Shown piece after piece: positions 23,208-32,514 of a stretch of 38,574 bases of DNA. The position numbers and the translations under genes are program-made. The stretch is from Paludibacteraceae bacterium (lineage in GTDB: Bacteria; Bacteroidota; Bacteroidia; Bacteroidales; Paludibacteraceae): assembly GCA_017559505.1 (NCBI GenBank), contig JAFYSF010000029.1:1-38574 (forward strand). Direction: 5' to 3'. Numbering within the stretch: the first letter of the stretch is position 1; every line of letters begins with the position of its first letter. The notes under the pieces are model-generated. The model had not been told where the DNA came from, ran no database searches, and saw nothing but the letters and a program-made list of their open reading frames with translations.

Positions 23208-24626
23208 ATGAGAAAGTTAGTTTTATTTGCATTAACAGCAGCAGTAATTGCTCTAACAAGTTGTTCTAAACCAAAAGGACAATTAACAGGTATTTATGGA
23301 AATATAACTCCAGAAGCAACACCATATGGTATGGTTCGCATTCCACGTGGGTCTTTCGTAATGGGTCCAAACGACCAATCGGCAACTTGGGCTATCCAAC
23401 CAAATCAACGCGACGTAACTGTCGAATCATTTTGGATGGACATTACCGAAATCACTAATGGCGAATACAAACAATTCGTCGTTTGGGTGCGCGACTCTAT
23501 CGCTCGTACTCAACTCGCTCGCATGGAAGTCGATTTAGGCGTAGAAGCAGAAGATGCTAAATATTTTTCTGTAAAATACGACCCATACAACGAAGCGGCC
23601 GATCCTGACACTATCCTCAACTGGAAAGTCAGAATTCCATGGAAAGCAAAATGGACATACGAAGGTGACGAAGAAGAAAACGCTACATACCTCGCTGTTA
23701 ATAAAGTATTCTATCAATCAGGCGACAAAACAGAAGAACGTCAGCTCAATGCTCATGTCATGAATTATAGCTACAAATGGCTCGCTCGCGACCAAGCTAA
23801 ACTTCCTGGTAACTCATTCAACCCTAAAACTGGTAAATATCACGATTGGGCTGAAGTTACTATCGACACAGCTTACTATGACGAAACTGGCAAAATCATA
23901 AACAAAGTAATCAAAAAGAAACTCCGTCAACGTGGCGACCTCATCTCACGTCGTATCATCAACATCTATCCTGATACTATGTGCTGGATGACTGAGTTTA
24001 CATATAGCTACAACGAGCCTGCAATGCTTAACTACTTCTCTCACCCAAGTTATGGCTATTTCCCAGTAGTTGGTGTTACTTGGGAACAAGCTCAAGCATT
24101 CTGCCATTGGCGTAATGCTCAATATCAAAACGTAAGCAAACTGCCTCGCGCTCAAGAATATCGTCTCCCTACTGAAGCTGAATGGGAATATGCTGCTCGC
24201 GGTGGTAAATTAAATTCTGCATATCCATGGGGCGGTCCATACATCCGTAATGCAAAAGGTTGTTTCATGGCTAACTTCAAACCTCTTCGCGGTAACTACA
24301 CTGAAGATGGTTACTTCCTCCCTGCTGCAGTAGGTACTTACGATCCTAACGACTATGGCCTATACGACATGGCAGGTAACGTATCTGAATGGATTGATGA
24401 TACTTATGATGAAACAACAAGTTCATTTGCACTTGATATGAACCCAAGCTACAAATACGAAGCTCGTGAAGGCGATCTCAAAATCATGCGCCGTAAAGTT
24501 ATCAAAGGTGGTTCATGGAAAGACGTAGGTGCTTACCTACAATGCGGTATGCGCGATTTCGAATATCAAGACGTTTGCCGTCCTTCTATCGGCTTCCGTT
24601 GCGTCCGCACTCATATCGGAGATTAA
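23208..24626 (+). CDS. porK: type IX secretion lipoprotein PorK/GldK
   Basis: A 472-aa lipoprotein (lipobox LTSC, Cys19) with a formylglycine-generating-enzyme-like fold. It starts PYGMVRIPRGSFVMGPND and has WMDITEITNGEYKQFVVW, YRLPTEAEWEYAARGG and a GFRCVRT ending. In GldK/PorK the fold is structural: the protein forms the large periplasmic ring with PorN under the outer membrane. There is an insertion of about 190 residues between the FGE blocks, as in other GldK proteins. Codons are strongly biased, as expected for high expression. It is followed by porL after 50 nt. Confidence 0.96.
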   Translation: MRKLVLFALTAAVIALTSCSKPKGQLTGIYGNITPEATPYGMVRIPRGSFVMGPNDQSATWAIQPNQRDVTVESFWMDITEITNGEYKQFVVWVRDSIARTQLARMEVDLGVEAEDAKYFSVKYDPYNEAADPDTILNWKVRIPWKAKWTYEGDEEENATYLAVNKVFYQSGDKTEERQLNAHVMNYSYKWLARDQAKLPGNSFNPKTGKYHDWAEVTIDTAYYDETGKIINKVIKKKLRQRGDLISRRIINIYPDTMCWMTEFTYSYNEPAMLNYFSHPSYGYFPVVGVTWEQAQAFCHWRNAQYQNVSKLPRAQEYRLPTEAEWEYAARGGKLNSAYPWGGPYIRNAKGCFMANFKPLRGNYTEDGYFLPAAVGTYDPNDYGLYDMAGNVSEWIDDTYDETTSSFALDMNPSYKYEAREGDLKIMRRKVIKGGSWKDVGAYLQCGMRDFEYQDVCRPSIGFRCVRTHIGD

Positions 24627-24676
24627 TTTTAAACCTTAAAATCTATAACTAACTAAAATTTACATTTCAAAGAATT

Positions 24677-25579
24677 ATGGCAACTAAAACAGAGCAAGGT
24701 CAAGAGAAAAAAGGCCTTTGGGGAAAAATTCAAGATTGGTATGCACAACCAGGTGTACAAGCAACTGTAGGTATGGTTTATTCACTCGGTGCTGCTGTCG
24801 TTATCGTCGGTGCGCTCTTTAAAATCCAACACTGGCCAGGTGCAGGTGTCATGCTTACTGCAGGTATGCTTACTGAGGTGCTTTTGTTTGCAATCGGTAT
24901 TTTCGAAAAACCACATGCTACTTATCACTGGGAACATGTATTTCCTGCTCTCGTTGAAGAAGAAGCTAAACCTCTTAACGTTGTAGGTGGTGGTGCTATC
25001 GGTGGTGGTTTTACTGGTGGTGCTCCAGTAGCTATGCCTGGAATGGAAAAACTTTCTGATGAAGATGCTAAAAAACTTACTGAAAGTATCAAAAGTATGA
25101 GCGAAACTGCTGCTCAACTCGCTAACATTAGCCGCGTAGCAGGTCTTACTGATTCTTATGCTAACAATCTCCAAAAAGCATCTGAAGCTGCTGCTCAATT
25201 TGCAACTAAACAACAAGGCCTTGATGAAGCAACTAACACTCTACTCTCTTCTTACAAAGGTATTGCTGACAACATGTTAGCTGCTGAAGATAAAACTAAA
25301 TCTTTTGCTGAAAAAGCAAACGAACTTAGCAAAAATCTCGGTTCTATCAACACTTCATACGAACTTCAACTTAAAGGCATTCAATCTCAAGCAGCTGCTA
25401 TCGAAGCTCAAAGCAACAAAATTAATGCTGTTACTGCTGAATTTGAAAAATTGCATACTGCCGTTAGCGCATCTTCAAAAAATATGGATGCTTACAAACA
25501 AATGACAGATCAACTTGCTAAAAACGTTTCTGATCTTAACAATGTTTATGGCAATATGTTGAATGCAATCAAAGCATAA
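24677..25579 (+). CDS. porL: type IX secretion motor protein PorL/GldL
   Basis: A 300-aa inner-membrane protein with two transmembrane helices (about residues 28-48 and 55-75) joined by FKIQHWPGAG. A buried glutamate in the second helix (Glu67, TEVLLF) is the conserved residue thought to couple proton flow to motion. The rest is a long coiled-coil cytoplasmic domain rich in Ala/Gln/Ser. GldL and GldM form the proton-driven rotary motor that powers T9SS and, in gliding species, motility. It lies between porK and porM in the standard order. Confidence 0.96.
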   Translation: MATKTEQGQEKKGLWGKIQDWYAQPGVQATVGMVYSLGAAVVIVGALFKIQHWPGAGVMLTAGMLTEVLLFAIGIFEKPHATYHWEHVFPALVEEEAKPLNVVGGGAIGGGFTGGAPVAMPGMEKLSDEDAKKLTESIKSMSETAAQLANISRVAGLTDSYANNLQKASEAAAQFATKQQGLDEATNTLLSSYKGIADNMLAAEDKTKSFAEKANELSKNLGSINTSYELQLKGIQSQAAAIEAQSNKINAVTAEFEKLHTAVSASSKNMDAYKQMTDQLAKNVSDLNNVYGNMLNAIKA

Positions 25580-25631
25580 TCAACTCATTTTATACATAAT
25601 TATTTAATCCTAACATCTAAAATTACGAAAA

Positions 25632-27209
25632 ATGGGTGGAGCAAAGAACTGTCCGGAAACCCCGAGACAAAAAATGATTGGTATGATGTATTTGGTGCTT
25701 ACTGCTATGTTGGCATTGAATGTATCAGCTGATATCTTGAATGGTTTTGATATGGTTAACAATAGCTTGAAAAACTCTATTGATAACTCAAAAGTAAGAA
25801 ACCAAGGTTTATATGGTGATATGCAATCGTTGTACGACCTTAACCCAACCAAAGTTGGTGAATGGCTCGAAAAAGCTAATAAAGTTAAGGAAGAATCAGA
25901 CAAATTGTATAACATATTACAAGAATTTAAAGTAGGTATCATCGCTCTTGCTGACGGAAGTAAAGCCGATCCTGAAGGTAATGTAATCCAAAAAAGAGAC
26001 AATACCAATGTTGCAGGTGAATATGCAGAAGTAGGTGTAGTAGGAAGCCCTCGTGGTAACGAATTGAAACAAGCTATTGACAATTATCGTATTTTCGTAG
26101 AAGAAATGTTTGGAAATGATTCTCTCCATACACAAATCTACAATGCAATGTTTAACACCGATCCTATTAAGAAAAAAGTAGATGAACCTGCAGTTGATTG
26201 GGTAAATAATACATTTGCTCACATGCCTGCAGTTGCCGTTGTTACAATGTTGTCTAAATATCAAAGCGACGTTCGTAATACAGAAGCTGAACTTATCCAA
26301 TATTTCATCCAACAACAAGACGCAGGTGACTTCCGTGTAAATAAAATTCAAGCACGTCTAATCCCTGATTCTAAAAATGTAATGCAAGGTGGTAGATATC
26401 ACGCAGAAATCGCTTTGATGGCTGTGGATACAACTAAAGCACCTGTTTACTATCTTGGAAATAATCAATTGGAAAGCGAAATTATTGATATTCCTTGTAA
26501 CCAAATCGGTACTTTCCCTATAAAAGGTCGTCTCGAAATGATCGACCAATATGGAGCAACTCAAACTTATGAGTTCGAAGATCAATATATGGTTTCTGCT
26601 CCTGCTGCCACAGTTGCTAACATCGACATGAACGTTGTTTATCGTGGTTACGATAACAAAATGGAAATCTCTGTTCCAGGTCTTGCTGATAGCCAACTCC
26701 GTGTATCTGCAAATGGTGCAACAATGACTAAATCAGGCAACCAATACATCTGCAAACCTACAGCAAAAGATAAAATCACTATTTTAGTTTCTGCTGATAT
26801 TGATGGTAAAGTACGTACTATCGGTCAAAAAGAATTCCGCGTACGTCCAGTTCCTTCTCCTTCTGCTTTCTTGAAATTGCCAAATGGCGAAAGATGGAGT
26901 CCTACAATGGAAACTGCAGGTCGTTTGAAAAGACAAGATTTGCTTGATGCTACTATTATCGCAGAATATGAAGATGGTATGCTTAATGCAGACTTCGTTG
27001 TAACTGAATTTACTATCAAAATCCCAAGAGGTGCTGGTTTTGACCCTATCAAAGTTAGCGGAGGTAAATTCTCAGACAGACAAATTGAACGTCTCAAAAA
27101 TCTTAAACCAAAACAAGAATTCTTGATTGAACAGATTAAATATGAGATGAAAGGTGCAAAAACCGCAAAATCAGGTACACTTACAATGGGTTCAGTTCCT
27201 ATGCCTTAA
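25632..27209 (+). CDS. porM: type IX secretion motor protein PorM/GldM
   Basis: A 525-aa protein starting MGGAKNCPETPRQKMIGMMY, the nearly invariant GldM N-terminus. A single membrane helix follows (about residues 17-37), then a large periplasmic part of helical D1 and beta-rich D2-D4 domains. GldM spans the periplasm and passes the motor's motion from PorL to the PorK/PorN ring. The end (GAKTAKSGTLTMGSVPMP) is complete. The gene sits 52 nt after porL and 18 nt before porN. Confidence 0.96.
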   Translation: MGGAKNCPETPRQKMIGMMYLVLTAMLALNVSADILNGFDMVNNSLKNSIDNSKVRNQGLYGDMQSLYDLNPTKVGEWLEKANKVKEESDKLYNILQEFKVGIIALADGSKADPEGNVIQKRDNTNVAGEYAEVGVVGSPRGNELKQAIDNYRIFVEEMFGNDSLHTQIYNAMFNTDPIKKKVDEPAVDWVNNTFAHMPAVAVVTMLSKYQSDVRNTEAELIQYFIQQQDAGDFRVNKIQARLIPDSKNVMQGGRYHAEIALMAVDTTKAPVYYLGNNQLESEIIDIPCNQIGTFPIKGRLEMIDQYGATQTYEFEDQYMVSAPAATVANIDMNVVYRGYDNKMEISVPGLADSQLRVSANGATMTKSGNQYICKPTAKDKITILVSADIDGKVRTIGQKEFRVRPVPSPSAFLKLPNGERWSPTMETAGRLKRQDLLDATIIAEYEDGMLNADFVVTEFTIKIPRGAGFDPIKVSGGKFSDRQIERLKNLKPKQEFLIEQIKYEMKGAKTAKSGTLTMGSVPMP

Positions 27210-27227
27210 TAAAAAAATAAACACAAT

Positions 27228-28142
27228 ATGAAACATTACAGATTCTTTACAACACTTATTGCTACTTTTACATTTTGTGCTATAATCAATGCACAAAAAG
27301 AAATTCCTGATAGTACAGAAGTATTATTTGATAGCAATGGTAGCTTTACTCGTGTAATTAACACTCCAGAAGAAGTTAATGCTAAACTTATTACAATCAA
27401 TCCTCTTGTCGATGAAGTTGTTTGGCGTAAAGTAGTTACGCGCGTTGTTGACCTTCGCGAGCAAGTGAATCGCCCTCTTTATTATCCTGATGCAAGTGAA
27501 GGTAATGAAATGGACGAAACCACTCAAAAGAATCTGTTTGCTATAATATTATACAATCTCTACAAAGAAAATTTGGCTGTTTATGTAGACCCAAATTTGG
27601 GAGGACCTGACGTTCCTCAATTCAAAGAAGAATTCAAAAAGAAATATGAAGATTTTGACTTCTTCAAAAATGAGGTAATGTTGGAATTTACAGGTGATGA
27701 TATTTACAAAATTATAAACTATGTTACACCTGGTGTTATCAAATATTATGTACAAGAAGTTTGGTACTTCAACAAAACTACATCAACGTTCCACAATAAA
27801 ATCATAGCAATTGCTCCTTTCTTTGATCAAAGATATCACTTGGAAAATGGTGAAAATGGTGCAATCGGAACTTCTGACCCTTTGTTCTGGATACCTTACG
27901 AAAAACTTCGTCCTTTCCTCCAAGAAGAATTTGTAAAAATGACTGGTCGTAACATTACTCCTCTTGTTAATTTCGATGAATTCTTCACTACTCGTCAGTT
28001 CTATGGCTATATTGTTAAAGACTACGATATGCAAAATCGCCAACTCGAAGATATTTCTAAAGATCCTGTATACTTGAAACAAGAACAAGATCGTATCGAA
28101 AATGAAATATTGAACTTCGAACAAGATTTGTGGAGTTACTAA
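27228..28142 (+). CDS. porN: type IX secretion protein PorN/GldN
   Basis: A 304-aa periplasmic protein with a signal peptide (to about residue 22, IINAQ). The GldN core has NPLVDEVVWRKVVTRVVDLR, EQVNRPLYYPD, FAIILYNLYKENLAVYVDPN and a late PLVNFDEFFTTRQFYGYIVK. PorN binds PorK to build the periplasmic ring. It is the last gene of the operon, followed by a strong hairpin terminator (28170-28209). Confidence 0.95.
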   Translation: MKHYRFFTTLIATFTFCAIINAQKEIPDSTEVLFDSNGSFTRVINTPEEVNAKLITINPLVDEVVWRKVVTRVVDLREQVNRPLYYPDASEGNEMDETTQKNLFAIILYNLYKENLAVYVDPNLGGPDVPQFKEEFKKKYEDFDFFKNEVMLEFTGDDIYKIINYVTPGVIKYYVQEVWYFNKTTSTFHNKIIAIAPFFDQRYHLENGENGAIGTSDPLFWIPYEKLRPFLQEEFVKMTGRNITPLVNFDEFFTTRQFYGYIVKDYDMQNRQLEDISKDPVYLKQEQDRIENEILNFEQDLWSY

Positions 28143-28169
28143 TAAAACATTGTATTGCTTTGATTATAT

Positions 28170-28209
28170 ACACAATGGCACATAGTTTGTATGTGCCATT
28201 GTGTATTTT
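28170..28209 (+). terminator. terminator of the T9SS operon
   Basis: A perfect 15-bp stem (ACACAATGGCACATA with its complement), a 5-nt loop, and ATTTTA after it. It closes the porPKLMN unit. Confidence 0.85.
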
Positions 28210-28231
28210 AATTTATAAGTAATCAAAGTCT

Positions 28232-29116
28232 ATGAATAAACATTTATCATTTTTTATCGAACTTTTATTTTTAGGTTTTGTACAATTGGTAGCTTCGCAA
28301 GAAATTAAACAAGAAACTACTAAATATGAAATGAACGAAACACAACCTAAATTTCGCCATTGGTCTATTGGTATAAATAGGGGGATATCTATTCTTGATG
28401 CAGATTTATCTGGAGCAAATAAAATTATACCTAATAGTAAAATTAATTGTGCTTTTAATACACAACTTGAATACATGATTAATCCAATATGGGGACTATA
28501 TATCCAATATAGTTATCTACCATATAGTGGAATTCGCCAAAATATAGAAAAATTTCAAGGCGTTATTCATGACGCAACACTCAATGGTACATTCAATATT
28601 TTAAACCTTTTCCGTTCAAATCGTTCTCTAAAAACAAAGTGGTGCTTTAATGTAAATATTGGAGCTGGTATTAGTTTCTACACTACCAATCTATATAATG
28701 GAGAAAATTACAATACAATTATAGAACAACCATCGGATGCAAAACAATATTCAGGTTCTACATGTGTAATACCAAAAAATTATCGTTCTTTTACATTACC
28801 AATTAGTCTTACTATAGAATATGCACCTATTGAATGTTTGGGTATTTTCATTCAGACAGAATACCGTATGTACCAAACGGACAACATTGATTGTCGCGTT
28901 CAAGGTCACAACAATGACTATATGGGATATGCAGGTTTTGGTATGCGTTACAAAATTGCAGCTAATAAAAAACATAATAGCATAAAAACAGTTTCTATCA
29001 TGGCTCATAATCCAGATGAAACAGATAGGACTGTAAAAATACTAAAAAAAGAAGTAGCTGAACTTTCCAGAAAAATTGACAACTTAACAAATATCATAAA
29101 TAAATCTCATCCATAA
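28232..29116 (+). CDS. predicted outer-membrane beta-barrel protein, 294 aa
   Basis: A signal peptide (MNKHLSFFIELLFLGFVQLV, cut near residue 22) leads into alternating beta-strands with barrel patterns: FRHWSIGINRGISILDADLS, FNTQLEYMINPIWGLYIQYS and LGIFIQTEYRMY. After the barrel, residues about 255-292 form a hydrophilic heptad helix (TVKILKKEVAELSRKIDNLT), a short coiled coil that could reach peptidoglycan or a partner protein. The family resembles small OmpA-like barrels without the OmpA domain. It lies after the T9SS terminator and is AT-rich. A link to T9SS is suggested only by position. Confidence 0.75.
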   Translation: MNKHLSFFIELLFLGFVQLVASQEIKQETTKYEMNETQPKFRHWSIGINRGISILDADLSGANKIIPNSKINCAFNTQLEYMINPIWGLYIQYSYLPYSGIRQNIEKFQGVIHDATLNGTFNILNLFRSNRSLKTKWCFNVNIGAGISFYTTNLYNGENYNTIIEQPSDAKQYSGSTCVIPKNYRSFTLPISLTIEYAPIECLGIFIQTEYRMYQTDNIDCRVQGHNNDYMGYAGFGMRYKIAANKKHNSIKTVSIMAHNPDETDRTVKILKKEVAELSRKIDNLTNIINKSHP

Positions 29117-29168
29117 ATTAAAACTATATTCGCAATCCAAAGTAAAAAGTGTTTTGTTATTATGCAAC

Positions 29169-29209
29169 AAAAAAACTGGACTAAGTTCATATTTTAGTCC
29201 AGTTTTTTT
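29169..29209. terminator. bidirectional terminator between convergent genes
   Basis: AAAAACTGGACTAA pairs with TTAGTCCAGTTTTT, with A and T runs on the two sides. It lies between the beta-barrel gene (+) and the RNA methyltransferase gene (-). Confidence 0.85.
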
Positions 29210-29281
29210 ATATCCTAAGTATTTCCTAAATCCAAATCTTATCCTACATTTTAAGAAATATATACGAGTAAGTCTACCCCA

Positions 29282-30043
29282 CTACCTTCTTCTAAACTCA
29301 CTACAAACTATCGCTGTAGCTACGGCCACATTCAAAGATTCACTTGTCAACTCTCCAACTGGATAACTCGGAATAAGTAACTTATCTGAAATCACTTTTT
29401 CAATCTCATCTGATATTCCATTTCCCTCATTTCCCATAACAATAATGCCATAATTCGTCAATTTTGCATTATATATCGAACTTCCATCAAGAAATGTTCC
29501 ATAAATAGGATAATCATTTCTACTACAAATATCTAAAACTTCTTTCAAATTCACATAATGAATGCGAACTCTTGCCAATGCCCCCATAGTAGATTGTATC
29601 GTTTTTGTATTATACACATCAACCGTTCCTTGTGAACAAATAATATTTTTTATGCCAAACCAATCTGCAATACGAATTATAGTTCCCAAATTACCGGGAT
29701 CTTGCACAGCATCTAATGCAAGAATTAATTCTTTATTACCTAATAATTCATCAATACTAAATTCATACTGAGAACGATAAAAAACCACATACACTGGTGA
29801 AGGAGAAGATAGTAATGTGATTTTTTTCATTTCATCTAAACTATCTACCTCAATAATTTCATCAGCAATAGGCAAATTAGTCGACAACCATTCTGCAGTA
29901 GCAACTATATATTTTGCCTTAAAATAAGGCAATAAATCTCCAACTAATTTAACACCTTCGGCAATAAAAACTTGCTCATTATCTCTATTTTTTTTCAAAT
30001 TTAGAGAATTAAAATACTTAATTTTATTTTTCGATAAAGCCAT
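29282..30043 (-). CDS. TrmH/SpoU-family RNA 2'-O-methyltransferase
   Basis: A 253-aa protein from ATG 30043 (MALSKNKIKYFNSLNLKKNR). The SPOUT catalytic domain contains ALDAVQDPGNLGTIIRIADW, IIVMGNEGNGIS and the closing IPSYPVGELTSESLNVAVAT, which form the SAM-binding knot. An N-terminal L30e-like substrate-binding part precedes it. Members methylate rRNA or tRNA ribose; the target base is not predictable here. A longer TTG-started frame overlaps the divergent promoter and is rejected. It converges on the beta-barrel gene and diverges from tamL. Confidence 0.93.
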   Translation of the reverse strand: MALSKNKIKYFNSLNLKKNRDNEQVFIAEGVKLVGDLLPYFKAKYIVATAEWLSTNLPIADEIIEVDSLDEMKKITLLSSPSPVYVVFYRSQYEFSIDELLGNKELILALDAVQDPGNLGTIIRIADWFGIKNIICSQGTVDVYNTKTIQSTMGALARVRIHYVNLKEVLDICSRNDYPIYGTFLDGSSIYNAKLTNYGIIVMGNEGNGISDEIEKVISDKLLIPSYPVGELTSESLNVAVATAIVCSEFRRR

Positions 30044-30068
30044 AATAAATATAAAGTAAAAACGATAT

Positions 30069-30109
30069 GCAAAGATAGTTATTTTTTCAATATTTTTTAC
30101 TATCTTTGC
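30069..30109. promoter_or_regulatory. mirror-image divergent promoter
   Basis: GCAAAGATAGT (30069-30079) and ACTATCTTTGC (30099-30109) are a perfect 11-bp inverted repeat. Each arm holds a TATCTTTG -7 box, one firing left (RNA methyltransferase) and one right (tamL). The -33 regions overlap in the T/A-rich middle and match poorly, so a shared regulator or mutually exclusive use is possible. Confidence 0.65.
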
Positions 30110-30144
30110 AAATAATTGTGCATTGTCCAAAACAATATTTTTCA

Positions 30145-32427
30145 ATGAAATTAAAACGAATCTTTTACTGCATATTTACACTTATAATATTGCCTATATT
30201 TACTAGCTGCAATATGACTAAATATGTACCAGAAGATCAATATTTATTGAAAAATGTGAAAATAAAAGCCACTATTCCCGATGTAAATAATGAAGAACTA
30301 AAAAGTTATTTACGTCAAACTCCCAACAATACAATACTTGGCTTTTGGCCTCTTAAGTTAGGCTTTTACAATGCATCGGGAAATGATTCTACCAAATGGG
30401 GTAACCGTTGGTTACGCAGAATCGGCGAACCTCCTGTAATTTACGACTCACTAAAAACCATCTATGGATGTAACGAATTACAAAAAGTTATCTTCAACAA
30501 AGGTTATCTTAACGCCGAAGTCTCTTCCATAGTAACAAACAATGAAAAAAAAAGACACACAAAAGTTACCTACACTATAACAGAAAAAGAACCTTACTGC
30601 TTAAGAAATTATTTCATAACTATTCCTGATTCTCTAGCATTAGAAACTATCAATCAAAGAGAAAAACCACTTATTAAATCAGGAGATTTATTTGATGTTG
30701 ACCGTCTTAATGAAGAACGAGAACAAGTAGCTAAAATTTTACGCAACCAAGGATACTATAATTTTCGCAAAGAGCTATTATTTTTCTATGTTGATAGCGC
30801 ATTAAATACCAATGAAATTGATGCTGAATTATCAATTCAACCTCAATATCTTGATAATGATTCGGCTTTACAAATCATTTTTACTAAAAAAGAAATTGAA
30901 AATATCACTATATTAGCAATCAAAGATAACGATTTGCTAAAAAATAATTTAGAATTAGACACATTTTATCAAGATAATATAAAAGTTGTTTATAATAAAA
31001 ACAATAAAGCTTTTAGACCAAAGGCTTTAATAAATAAAGTATCTATTCGCCCTAACAGATATTATTCTGATTTTATTGTTGACCGCACATACTCACGTCT
31101 GAACTCACTAAATGCAGCAAAATATGTCAATATTTCTTTTACAGAAAGTAACAACAATAAGTTAGATGCGCAAATTGTAATCACTCAAAATAAACCTCAT
31201 ACCATATCAGCAGAAATAGAGGGAACATATTCAGGAGGCGACCTTGGTATTGGGGCTGCAATTGGCTACAAAAATAATAATATTTTTCACGGCTCTGAAA
31301 TATTAAACATCAATGTTAATGGTGGTTATGAAGCCATCGGTTCTTTATCAGAATATCAATCTGCATGGGATATTGGAGGAGAAGTTTCTCTAACTTTTCC
31401 AACGCTACTTATGCCAATGACAGATAATTTTAAACGTCGTGCAGTAGGTAGTACAGAAATTGCTACGTCAATAAACTTCCAACAACGACCAGAATATCAA
31501 CGCAATATTGCAGGTGCAGGTATAAAATACAATTGGCGTTGGCACAGAATCAATTTTACATTCAATCTGCTTGACTTAAGTTACATATATCTTCCTTATA
31601 TGACCGATGCTTTTAAGGATAAATATATGAAGCCAACTTCAAGTATTCGCTTTAGCTATGAAGACCATTTTATTATGCGCTGGGGATTGGGTATAAACAT
31701 GTCGAACCGACGCAATATGACATTTAACACAAGTAGTTTCTATACATTCAGAGCTAATATACGCACAGCAGGTAACCTACTTTATGGCATAAGTAATCTT
31801 ATTAAACAACCCAAAAACGAAGATGGAGTATATGAAATATTTAATATTCAATACTCACAATTCGCTAAAGCCGATGTCGACTTTGCACATAATTGGTATC
31901 TAACAGACAAATCACGATTGGTTTTTCACACAGGACTTGGTGTTGGTATACCATACGGCAATGCCTCTATTCTTCCGTTCGAAGAGCGATATTATAGCGG
32001 TGGAGCCAATAGCATGCGAGGTTGGTCTGCTCGCAGATTAGGTCCAGGAAACTTCTACAATAACTCAGGAAGTATCGATTTTATGAAACAATCGGGTGAC
32101 ATAAAATTTGATATAAACCTCGAAGCACGTTTCCGCCTTATTTGGAAATTAGAGGCTGCTCTATTTCTTGATGCTGGCAATATTTGGACAATCAAAGACT
32201 ACAGCGAACAACCTTTAGGTGTTTTTCGTTGGAACGAGTTCTACAAACAAATAGCTTGCAACTATGGTACAGGCATACGACTTGATTTTGATTTCTTTGT
32301 CATTCGTGTCGATTTAGGTATAAAATTATACGACCCTGGATACCCTATCAAAAGCGAACGCTGGCGCACCGAACTTACATGGAAAAACGACTTTGCTCTG
32401 CATTTTGCTGTCGGATACCCATTCTAA
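30145..32427 (+). CDS. tamL: TamL-type outer-membrane assembly lipoprotein (BamA/TamA superfamily)
   Basis: A 760-aa protein from ATG 30145 with a lipoprotein signal (PIFTSC, Cys22) and the TamL opening TKYVPEDQYLLKNVKI. POTRA domains occupy about residues 30-330 (for example YTITEKEPYCLRNYF). A C-terminal 16-strand Omp85 barrel ends LRIDFDFFV-like and HFAVGYPF, with the lid-lock motif region at YYSGGANSMRGWSARRLGPG. TamL is the Bacteroidota lipid-anchored TamA equivalent, acting with TamB in outer-membrane assembly; no tamB is visible here. An earlier TTG (30106) lies in the promoter box and is not the start. Two degenerate heptamers (ATTGTGC, ATTGTCC) sit in its leader. Confidence 0.93.
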   Translation: MKLKRIFYCIFTLIILPIFTSCNMTKYVPEDQYLLKNVKIKATIPDVNNEELKSYLRQTPNNTILGFWPLKLGFYNASGNDSTKWGNRWLRRIGEPPVIYDSLKTIYGCNELQKVIFNKGYLNAEVSSIVTNNEKKRHTKVTYTITEKEPYCLRNYFITIPDSLALETINQREKPLIKSGDLFDVDRLNEEREQVAKILRNQGYYNFRKELLFFYVDSALNTNEIDAELSIQPQYLDNDSALQIIFTKKEIENITILAIKDNDLLKNNLELDTFYQDNIKVVYNKNNKAFRPKALINKVSIRPNRYYSDFIVDRTYSRLNSLNAAKYVNISFTESNNNKLDAQIVITQNKPHTISAEIEGTYSGGDLGIGAAIGYKNNNIFHGSEILNINVNGGYEAIGSLSEYQSAWDIGGEVSLTFPTLLMPMTDNFKRRAVGSTEIATSINFQQRPEYQRNIAGAGIKYNWRWHRINFTFNLLDLSYIYLPYMTDAFKDKYMKPTSSIRFSYEDHFIMRWGLGINMSNRRNMTFNTSSFYTFRANIRTAGNLLYGISNLIKQPKNEDGVYEIFNIQYSQFAKADVDFAHNWYLTDKSRLVFHTGLGVGIPYGNASILPFEERYYSGGANSMRGWSARRLGPGNFYNNSGSIDFMKQSGDIKFDINLEARFRLIWKLEAALFLDAGNIWTIKDYSEQPLGVFRWNEFYKQIACNYGTGIRLDFDFFVIRVDLGIKLYDPGYPIKSERWRTELTWKNDFALHFAVGYPF

Positions 32428-32514
32428 TTAAGAGTGAGGAATTGTTATCTATTATCTACAATATGACTATCAACTACAAAAAAACAACAATCAACTATTA
32501 AATTATACTAAACT

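Noticed and set aside
30106..30144. TTG start for tamL
   Set aside because: It lies inside the TATCTTTG promoter box. ATG 30145 gives a proper lipoprotein signal.
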